Assembly: GCA_963978545.1 (NCBI GenBank)
Contig: OZ021730.1
Span: 868,001 to 932,000, forward strand
DNA length: 64,000 bases
Reading direction: 5' to 3'
Source: Linyphia triangularis
Lineage: Eukaryota; Arthropoda; Arachnida; Araneae; Linyphiidae
Below the pieces are notes generated by a model that ran no database searches, was not told the origin of the DNA, and worked only from the letters and a program-made list of their open reading frames with translations. Made by a program: the position numbers and the translations under genes. How positions within the stretch are numbered: position 1 is the stretch's first letter; the number at the start of each line of letters is the position of its first letter. Shown one piece after another: positions 41,362 to 49,227 of this stretch.

Positions 41362-41979
41362 ATGGAATTTCCAAAGTTACAACATCCTTTTACGATGGTA
41401 ATTGCCGGTCCAACAGGATGCGGAAAAAGTTATTTTGTGCGGGATTTGATAAACGAAAAGCAGGAGATGTTTTCAAAAGTTCCCGATAAGATTGTTTGGT
41501 TTTACGGAATATATCAATCCTTATACGAGGAAATTGAAAATGTGACATTTGTAGAAGGTCTTCCGACGGCATTCAAAGAACTTTTGGGGGAGAATACACT
41601 ATTTGTAATTGATGATTTGATGTCAAATGCTAACAGTCGACTAACTGACCTTTTTACAAAAGGTAGCCATCATTTAAACCTAAGTGTTATTTTCATAACG
41701 CTAAATTTTTTCTACAAGGGGAAAGAAATGCGCGATATCACATTGAATGCACATTATTTAGTACTATGTAAAAATAGACGAGACTTAAGTCAAATCTCAC
41801 ACCTTGGAAGACAATTATTTCCTCGTCATGTTAAACTGTTTCAAGAAGTCTTTGAAGATGCTACGAAAAACCCCTATTCCTATCTATTTATAGATTTACG
41901 TTCTGAAACACCTGAAGAGTTACGATTGCGCACACAAATTTTACCAACTCAAACGCAAATAGTATACCAATTTAAATAA
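41362..41979 (+). CDS. Polinton genome-packaging ATPase (FtsK/HerA type)
   Basis: About 205 codons from MEFPKLQHP (41362), 39 bases after TATTTAAA. Walker A is GPTGCGKS, Walker B LFVIDDLM, and the C-terminal signature includes LNAHYLVLCKNRRDLSQI. It would pump element DNA into capsids. The position just after VIFIT, where relatives I recall have Gln (FI.QN.F), is Leu here (ITLNFF). This may affect a sensor residue. The frame is otherwise intact. Confidence 0.9.
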   Translation: MEFPKLQHPFTMVIAGPTGCGKSYFVRDLINEKQEMFSKVPDKIVWFYGIYQSLYEEIENVTFVEGLPTAFKELLGENTLFVIDDLMSNANSRLTDLFTKGSHHLNLSVIFITLNFFYKGKEMRDITLNAHYLVLCKNRRDLSQISHLGRQLFPRHVKLFQEVFEDATKNPYSYLFIDLRSETPEELRLRTQILPTQTQIVYQFK

Positions 41980-42021
41980 TATAAAAGTGAATAACTTTGA
42001 AGAAAAATATCATTTAGCAAG

Positions 42022-42351
42022 ATGACGCTTAAGAAGGAGCAACTCAATCAATTACGACTGTTGCAAATTTGTCCGTTAAGGTTAAGGAAAACCCTATTGA
42101 GTAAACTCAATAAGAACTGTATAAAAGCCATATGCGAATGTTGCATTAACACATTGAATGGAAATATCCCATTGACTACACAACAGAAGAAAGCGCTCTC
42201 TGAACATAAGAAGATATTACGAAATTTAAGTAATCGTAAAATAGCTTTATCGAAAAAGCGTAAAACTATTTTACAGAAAGGAGGTTTCCTCAACGTACTT
42301 ATTCCCGCTGCCTTGAGTGTGCTAACTACATTATTTCATGGCTCAAATTAA
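42022..42351 (+). CDS. Conserved small Polinton protein with hydrophobic C-terminus
   Basis: 109 codons, intact. The helical, basic body contains KAICECCINTLNGNIPLT followed by repeated Lys/Arg helices, and ends in a Gly-started hydrophobic segment (GGFLNVLIPAALSVLTTLF). I recall similar short proteins in many arthropod and vertebrate Polintons, without known function. A membrane-active virion role is possible. It follows TATAAAAG (41980) by 42 bases and overlaps the next frame by 14 bases. Confidence 0.7.
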   Translation: MTLKKEQLNQLRLLQICPLRLRKTLLSKLNKNCIKAICECCINTLNGNIPLTTQQKKALSEHKKILRNLSNRKIALSKKRKTILQKGGFLNVLIPAALSVLTTLFHGSN

Positions 42352-42970
42352 GAAATTTGCTCTGATACCCGAAGAATTAGTGACGAAACATACTGTTTCC
42401 AGTAAAAGACTTAGTGAGCTTGATAGGGCAATGATGAAGATTTTACATAGTGACTTACCTGATCATGAAAAATTAGTTCTCTATCATGAGCTGTTGAAGA
42501 AAAGTTTAAATCTACAAGAATTTAATAATTCACGTTTGAACGAGCAGAAGAAGATAATCGAAGAGAAGAAGAATGAAGAAGTTGAGAAAATTGAAGAATC
42601 AATCATAAAAGCTGAAAATAAAGACAATTTTTAAGATCTCATTTTATCTTCAATACCTAAGACTATTCAGAGAAAAGCTGAGAATGTTTTCTCCCTTATC
42701 AAGATTCAACCTAATATCTTATCGTGGAATTCCAATGGTGAAATGTTACTGCATGGAAAAAAATTACCAAACTCTAACATTGTCGACTTTTTTAATTATA
42801 TATATAGAAGTAATGCTTCACGAAAAAGTTCATTTGATACTGTTTTAAAAGAATTAAATGTTCCGAAGCAATTTATCGGAAATAAGAAATTATTTACTCA
42901 ACCTGTAAAAATTATTCAAAGAAAGTTAAGACAGAATGTAAAACCACCCTTAAAGTGGGAAGACTTATGA
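42338..42970 (+). pseudogene. Conserved Polinton protein of unknown function, one in-frame stop
   Basis: About 210 codons in one frame, broken by TAA at 42632-42634. The N-terminal half is helical and charged with a probable coiled coil (EEKKNEEVEKIEESIIKAE). The C-terminal half has a compact domain (SWNSNGEMLLHGKKLPNSNI, FNYIYR, LKELNVPKQFIGN) ending KWEDL. I recall this type from other Polintons but know no function. The frame continues unchanged after the stop, so a single base change broke it. Confidence 0.75.
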
Positions 42971-43061
42971 TTCAATAAAGTACTCTTATTCAAACATGTT
43001 TAAATTATTTCATAAAAAGAAAATCACACAAACACAAAATTTTCAATTCAACAATTTTTAT

Positions 43062-44468
43062 TTAAAATTTTAAATGATCTTTCAAAGCACTCCAAGAAAT
43101 GACTTTGAAAAAATCCTCGTTAAAGTACTGTATGACATTTTTACATCTCAAAGTTTCAATTACATTTTTTACATTGAATACAAATATAGCATCGTCTCCA
43201 ACAGACCAAGATTGATCATGAAATGAAACAGTCATACACGAATGATTTCCTTGTGAAAGATCACCGATAGCGCATCCATTACATCGAAACAAGTTTAAAA
43301 CATTAGATTCAATTTCACATCTTAAAGCTAATACATATTCATGAAATAAGTCAACATTGGATGGTATATTTACATTTTGTACACAATGTTCAAGAATTTT
43401 AGTTTTTAAAATAGCTAAGTGACATTCTTTAATTGTTTCACATATTTCAGGAATCAACTCATTAATTTTAATGAGATTATTAATGTCGACCTTTAGAAAA
43501 GATTCTTTAAGTTTAAACTGATAAATTTGATTTAAAACAAGCTCACCTTTACTGGATAAGACCATGAGTTGATTGTTACAAATGACACTCGATGTTGCAT
43601 ATTTGGTATCCACATGATGAATTTTATTCTGAAAGTCAGTGAACGTCTCCATGTTCATCACAATTTTTTGGTTTGTTGGGTAAAAATTCGGTCCTTGTGC
43701 ACTATATTGATCCATATGAATGAAGACGCGAGAGTCAAATTGATGAAGAGATACTACAAATCCGAACCCAAGGTTCCACTCTTTGAGGCACTCACTAAAC
43801 TTCTTTGCGGGGGCGTACAAACGGGTCATCCAATCGTCATCTGGAATGGTGTCGTCAAAGGGTCGCTTATGGGAAGTCTTTACAATTTTCCTGAAGGTAA
43901 CGCTGATTCTAGGAGTCGTCACACTAACTTCAGCAGGAATCTCGTGGGTCCAGAAGTGATTGGTGGGTGGTTTCATCAAGAGGAGTGACCCACTGCTCAA
44001 GGGAACTTTATGAGGCTGCAATTCTGATCGGGCAAACTGCATGGTTCTCGTAGCTCCAAGGGATAGCGTGGGAATGGTAGAGGCTGAGTCTAGATCTTTT
44101 TCGTCATCCTTATGAGCTGAGATCTTAGCGTGACCATCAGGGTAGAAGTTAAGAAGAGCATAGTTATACTGTTGTCCAGTTTTTGCTTCCACGTCCTTCT
44201 TCATATCCAGCAATGTTGGGGTCCATGGTTTTGCGAAGACACTCGTCCCGGAGAAGGAATACGAAACTCCATAGTCGCCAAATTCGAGTACTTTTCTCTG
44301 AGGTATATAGCTTTTACCATTAAAGTTCAATTGAAGATTCTCAAACTCATACTTCAACAACTCGTTAAATAACTGCTGCGATTTAGCAGTATCGTAAAAG
44401 CTCTCGATGAGATCGATGTTCAAATAAGAAGACATTTTCAAGCAGAACTTTGCAAGTAGCAACTTCAC
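43062..44468 (-). CDS. AlkB-like 2-oxoglutarate/Fe(II) dioxygenase fused to a PC4-like domain
   Basis: A 468-codon intact frame. Residues about 30-195 match the AlkB fold: ALLNFYPDGHAKISAHKDDE with iron ligands H119 and D121, H175 (FWTHEIP), and the 2-oxoglutarate arginines R187 and R193 (PRISVTFRK). This is close to the ALKBH2/3 type that repairs alkylated bases. Residues about 230-290 resemble the PC4 single-strand DNA-binding fold (FDSRVFIHMDQY...FYPTNQKIVM). The rest (290-468, with paired cysteines near FRCNGC) is unassigned. The ATG at 44468 is 44 bases from TATATATC (44512). A second Met at 44435 is an alternative start. Confidence 0.85.
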   Translation of the reverse strand: MKLLLAKFCLKMSSYLNIDLIESFYDTAKSQQLFNELLKYEFENLQLNFNGKSYIPQRKVLEFGDYGVSYSFSGTSVFAKPWTPTLLDMKKDVEAKTGQQYNYALLNFYPDGHAKISAHKDDEKDLDSASTIPTLSLGATRTMQFARSELQPHKVPLSSGSLLLMKPPTNHFWTHEIPAEVSVTTPRISVTFRKIVKTSHKRPFDDTIPDDDWMTRLYAPAKKFSECLKEWNLGFGFVVSLHQFDSRVFIHMDQYSAQGPNFYPTNQKIVMNMETFTDFQNKIHHVDTKYATSSVICNNQLMVLSSKGELVLNQIYQFKLKESFLKVDINNLIKINELIPEICETIKECHLAILKTKILEHCVQNVNIPSNVDLFHEYVLALRCEIESNVLNLFRCNGCAIGDLSQGNHSCMTVSFHDQSWSVGDDAIFVFNVKNVIETLRCKNVIQYFNEDFFKVISWSALKDHLKF

Positions 44469-44504
44469 TTATCAAGCAACAGGAGAGAAATGGTGTCTTT
44501 GCAA

Positions 44505-44710
44505 GATATATAATCTTAGAGTGACGTAGATGCTCTCTTCGAATTGGCTGATAGTCGAAACAGAGCTCTCTCACATGACTGTGATTGGTTTATCTCCCTC
44601 TCCGCTCTTATCGGTGACGCTTCAACACGTTCAAACAGGATGAGTCACCATCATGCGATATCAGACACGTTCGTATTCCTGCTGCAGCCAATCAGAAGCG
44701 AGCTTTTCAG
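44505..44710 (-). promoter_or_regulatory. Promoter region of the AlkB-like gene
   Basis: TATATATC at 44512-44505 on the minus strand. Three CCAAT/ATTGG boxes lie upstream (near 44543, 44584 and 44693), between the gene and the right TIR. Confidence 0.55.
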
Positions 44711-45563
44711 TGTTGCCACCTCTAAATGGTAAATTTTCCACTCAAACACGTTAAAATCAGGTTTAAATGACTGTGACGTCACGAGATAAAAGCTTATAAG
44801 TATAATGTCTCCATTAAGGAGAAGGAACCCTACAACTCATCTCCTGCAGGATGGAGGGATGGGACGATGACGTCATCTAAAATTGTAGGTGTTGCCATCT
44901 CTAACAAGCTAAATTCGGGTATATTCCCGCAGAAACATATTAAATTCATATTTATTTCCATGTTATGACGTCATACTCACTGTGACGTCACAAGCATAAA
45001 AGCCTATAAGTATAATGTTTTTGTTTAGAAGCAGCATAATTACAACTCAACCCTTCATCCCTCCTTGGGACAACTCAACCCCTGCGGATGAGGGACGAGG
45101 GATGATGACGTCATCTAAAATTGTAGGTGTTGCCACCTCTAACAAGCTAAATTCGGATATATTCCAACATAAACATATAAAAATGGTATTTATTTTCATG
45201 TCATGACGTCATACACACTGTGACGTCACAAGCACAAAAGCCTATAAGTATAATGTCTTCATTCAGGAGAAGGAAACAAACAACTCAACCCCACGCCTTC
45301 CTAAACTTAGCAGAAATCGAAACTAAATGATGTTGCCACCTTTAAGAAGCTAAATTTTAATATTATGACGTCATATCCACTATGACGTCACGAGAAACAG
45401 CCTATAACGAAACCGAAACCAAAACTGAAGCAGGAGGAAAACAACTCAACAGAAGGAGTCGAATAACTCAACTCCACTTCCGGTGACGGCATATCCTGTG
45501 ACGTGATTATCCCATCCCATCCATCCATCCCTCCTGGCTTGGAACTCTCCTTTTTATACTACT
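44711..45563 (-). repeat. Polinton right terminal inverted repeat
   Basis: About 853 bases, the inverted partner of 28528-29374, carrying the same modules. A few TGACGTCA copies are mutated near the tip (GTGACGGCA, TGACGTGA). Confidence 0.95.
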
Positions 45564-45712
45564 CGTAGGGGACTATACCCCCTAACAAGAGAGCTCTGAA
45601 AAGGCTTCAAGAGCGTCTCTTGCAAACAGAAACAGACAGGTTTGTGTAAATCTACGAGGTGTTTTATATCTACCGAATTTTGGTGGAAACCGCGACAATT
45701 CCAAGATAACAT
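45564..45712 (-). pseudogene. Jockey C ORF2, N-terminal fragment (endonuclease start)
   Basis: Starts MLSWNCRGF at 45712 and runs to RGYSPLR, where the Polinton end begins. It aligns with family A MASFVSWNCRGF...RGYSCIR. Comparing both sides with family A, about 30 codons of the endonuclease are missing at the insertion point. Confidence 0.85.
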
Positions 45713-45859
45713 ATTGAATTTTACTTGGAAAGATTAGCGATCCGCCGGTCGAGTGACCTGCTTCTTGGTTGAAGAAGCTTAGGGGTCTCGAGGCCTGGGT
45801 CGACCTCCATGTCACCTGGGTCAAGACCCGAGATGACATCAGTTTCATCTTCCGATGAC

Positions 45860-47067
45860 TCAGATGGTCCAGATTTCTCTTCCTTTGCTTTTCTTCTTTG
45901 TATTCTGTTGGATTTTTGATTGTATTCTGTTTTTCAAAGCTTCTCCGGGTTTATATGATTGCTTTGTATCAGATAGTTTCTTATTTTTTGGAAGTTTTAT
46001 AGGAGTTTTTTTAGGATTTATATTTGATTTTGAATTTCCGGGAATTGGGTCTGTTTGAACAGAAAAGGTACTGTGTTTGGCGAGAGGGAAAAAGCACTTA
46101 AGTAGCTGTTCGGGTGACATTTGAGTATTTGGGATATGAATATCTGTTTGAGTGGCCATAGACTTTACTTGAGTTGGTTTGGAGGCAGTTGCTTTAGCTA
46201 TTGTTTTGGCCATAGAATTTTCTATTGTAGTTTCATAGATAGTTCGGGCTTCCGGATACGAGATGTTATTGTGGGTCTTAATTTCCTGGATATTCTTTTC
46301 TTTAATGTATGTTTTGCACGTTCTGGAAAAAGATGGATGGTTTCCAGAGCAGTTTACGCAGGTGGGCTCAGCCTTGCAGCCTTCGCTCAGATGTTCAATG
46401 CTGCCACACACTGCGCAAACTTCGTGATCACTTCTGCATGTGTTTTTGGAATGCCCGAACTTCTGACATTTAAAGCACCTCAATGGATTCGGGATGAAAG
46501 GTCGTACGGGACAACTTAAGTAGCCAGCAGTTATTCTATTGGGGAGGTTAGGAGTATTGAAAGTAAGGATAATGTGTTTGGTCTTTATTATATTGTTTTC
46601 CCGTTTGATAGTAATACGGCGTATATCGTGACCCCTTGGGGGGAGAGTTCTCTTAGTATTTCGGAATCTTCAACATGTTGAAGATCCGATTCAGATATTA
46701 CGCCTTGACTAGAATTGAGGGCTTTATGTGGTGATACGGTTATTTGGATAGTGCCTATTGTTGTTGCAGAGAGTAAATATTGAGATTGTCTCGGATCTTT
46801 AGTTTCGATAAGGAAGTCACCCGATCTTAGCTTCTTAATTGCTTTTGGCTCGTTGCCACAGATACCTTTTATCCCTTTTTGAATGAAAAAAGGGGACATT
46901 TTTCCTAATTCACCGGATTCGGAATGAACTATTATGAAAGATGGAACATTAAGTGGAGTAGCTTGTTTTTTTGTTGCATTATTGTCATCAATATCGATTG
47001 ATCGTTTCATTTGTTGAAGTTGGGGATTTAGGCCTCCCGTGGGGCTGGATAAAGAAAAAGCCATCAT
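45860..47067 (-). pseudogene. Jockey C ORF1 (gag-like), frameshifted
   Basis: Starts MMAFSLSSPTGG at 47067. The N-terminal half has GKMSPFFIQKGIKG and VISESDLQH, recognisably related to family A but far diverged. The frame shifts near 46620 around the GVTIYAV stretch. The distal half resumes with three zinc knuckles (CFKCQKFGHSKNTC, CAVCGSIEHLSEGC, CVNCSGNHPSFSRTC) and a Lys/Gln-rich tail ending at 45860. The gap to ORF2 is about 150 bases, so there is no TAATG overlap here. Confidence 0.85.
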
Positions 47068-47703
47068 AAAATAAAGAAATAGAAATTCGGACACTAGAAT
47101 CCCACCCACCATGGAGTCCTCGATATCAGGGATGGTGCACACCGGCAAGCAACAAAACCAAGAAAAAGAAAAAAAATAGTAACTAAACTGTTACGCACGG
47201 CATAACACCATCAGGTTATCTAGTGTCTATACGCAACCGGCTCGTCCCTGTAGATGTCTCCACCCTTAACGAGATTCCCAGCAGACGAGCCGGACGCTTG
47301 ATCCCAAGCCGCCGACGAAGTCGGACGACCAGCCGATTGATGCACATGGGACCAATGTACACCTCCCGTTTATCTGAAGCAAGGGCCAAAGTAGTGTATT
47401 GGGACAGTATGTCGTCCCTCAACTACCAGGATCCCCTTTTCCAGGGACACGGGTCTCCACGCACGGCAAACACGTGGGTGATTTAATCCCCAAGAGAAGC
47501 TGATGGCAACAGAGCGGCGCAAAGCTTCTGAAGGGGAGCCCTCACCTCAGTTGAGGTAATCACAATGAGGGAAGGAAGAGAAAACAAACGATAAATATAA
47601 AACCCAAAATGAGAAAGTACAAACAGACGAAGGGTTAGATCACTGGGGCACCTCGGGGTTGTGAAGCCCGTGTTTACTTATAGAAAGTAAACCCCCTGAG
47701 GTG
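47068..47703 (-). promoter_or_regulatory. 5'UTR of Jockey C, nearly identical to the family A 5'UTR
   Basis: Aligns base for base with the A copies over most of its length: the same GATTCCCAGCAGACGAGCCG, CGACGAAGTCGGACGACC and TCCCGTTTATCTGAAGC stretches, and the same terminal hairpins. The upstream frame is at 47216-47422. The coding regions of C and A are far more diverged than this, so the 5' module has apparently been exchanged. Confidence 0.75.
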
Positions 47704-47717
47704 GGGCTCCCCCTGTG
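47704..47717. repeat. Target-site duplication of Jockey C, right
   Basis: GGGCTCCCCCTGTG, matching 24949-24962 exactly. Confidence 0.9.
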
Positions 47718-49227
47718 ATGCCCTTTCATAAAATTTAATTTGTTTTAATGCACCCCAATTTTCTAGTATTAATAAAAGTCACTTACCTGCTCACCTGTTG
47801 TACTTTTTCGTGAATAACTTCTGTCCAGTTCACGGTATTAACCTGTGATTGAGCTCAAATGGTGGGTCCTTTATTCCTGCACACGAATTGAGGGGGCTTT
47901 TGTGTTTATTTTATTAATTATTAGTGTTTTTCACGCGTTGCGGTACTTTTTCTTTGATGTTTTCACACCTTACCTTTGATGCTCCGCCTCTTAATTACGC
48001 GCCTGCTAATTGACTTGTAATTTTATTGTTAGAAGTCTTTTGTGGCCCCCCTTCGTTTACAAGCAGTTTGATGTCCCTATCTTGTTTTTAAGTGGGTATA
48101 CCTGGTCACACCTGTCCTGTTATTTACTATGGACTTGTTGTAATACAAATTCTTACTTGTCCCCCCCGGTAGACGCGCGTATGAGGTAAATGTAGTGATG
48201 CGATGTTCGCTCAACACGTGTTCGTGTTGACATACAGTATTTTAATCCAATAGGAGCTTCGGACCATGTTGCGGATTGCTCATTCATATCATACCATCCA
48301 CATGCCCACCAACTTGCTTCTTGCCTATAGTTAATCTGTGCCAACTTTGTTCCCCCACTCCTAGTGGGGTTTGACGTCATTCCCACTGACATGTCAAATT
48401 ACCCACTGCAAATTGTTCCTAACCATGTTTTCAGCCGCACTCTCTGTGTTTGAAGAGCCACTGCCTGTTTCCCTGTTAAGAGTAATTATTGGGTCCCTAT
48501 TTGACACATTGCTGACTGACGTGTGGCCCAGCGTTTCCAGAGGTCCTCTTGAAGAGTCGTCAAGTTTCCGTCACTTCTGCAAATTTTTTCAATAAAATGA
48601 TTAGGGACTTATGTCTTGCTGTTAATTTTTCTTTTTGACCAGTGGGTTTGGCGTCTTTGTTTTAATAATATTGTTGTCTATTTTAAATAAATACTAGAGA
48701 TTGTCTGGAGAATCCCCGAAATGTTGAAGAATTTGAATTCTGGACACATCTCAATGGGAACCCAAGTCGAGCTCCCTTGGGTGCACAGGTCAGTCAATGA
48801 TTGATTGTAACGAAAATTACTGTCAACTGTTATGTTTTCATTGTGCTCTAGTTGTGGGCTTGGAGCATTATTTTCTTGAATCTTATTTTTATGTTTTGCT
48901 TTTTGGGTGTTTTGAGCGAGAATAATGTCTTCGTTTTATTTCAATGGGTTACCTTTTACCGTGAGCAGTCCTTTCCTTATTGTAAATAGAAATGTTTTTC
49001 ATTGTGTATAAGTAAATGTTAGTAATTTTAATTTGACTCACCATGGCACGCTGGACCTCGCCTCTCTTAAAATTGGCCTCCCACATCAGTGCTTTTTGTG
49101 CGTGTGTGATTTCTGTGTAAGTGCTCACATCAATTCTACGCTACTCTCACGAACAGTGTGTGCGAGTGATAATTTCCATTGACACTCTACTGAGACCTCT
49201 GACTTACAATTGTGACTCCAAATAACT
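47718..49227. other. Leader region upstream of the R2-like ORF
   Basis: No gene is seen. Continuous with 22345-24948 before insertion of Jockey C. About 47880-48130 repeats part of 24600-24900 (GTGTTTTTC, CACTTTTTCTTTGATGTTTT, CTTACCTTTG, TCCGCC blocks). The final 200 bases before the ATG at 49228 are pyrimidine/AC-rich, like a leader. Confidence 0.5.

Larger units (their letters stand above)
28528..45563. mobile_element. Polinton/Maverick element (about 17.0 kb)
   Basis: Bounded by terminal inverted repeats of about 850 bases starting AGTAGTATAAAAAGG. It encodes the Polinton hallmark set: protein-primed PolB, DDE integrase with chromodomain, double- and single-jelly-roll capsid proteins, adenain-like protease and FtsK/HerA-type ATPase. 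Extra genes include an AlkB-like dioxygenase. PolB and the dioxygenase gene are on the minus strand, the rest on the plus strand. It sits in the endonuclease region of Jockey C. No 6-bp duplication is visible at the ends. Confidence 0.97.
24963..47703 (-). mobile_element. Jockey/I-type LINE, family C, full length, interrupted by a Polinton
   Basis: Its two parts (24963-28527 and 45564-47703) together make 5.7 kb and are bounded by a 14-bp duplication. The order is 5'UTR, ORF1, ORF2, 3'UTR, with an (AACC)n tail at 24963. ORF1 and ORF2 are clearly diverged from family A, but the 5'UTR is closely similar to that of family A. The Polinton sits inside the endonuclease part of ORF2. Several frameshifts and stops make it inactive. 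Confidence 0.93.

Noticed and set aside
43569..43988. 139-codon plus-strand frame
   Set aside because: Antisense shadow of the AlkB-like gene, which has a full ligand set on the minus strand.
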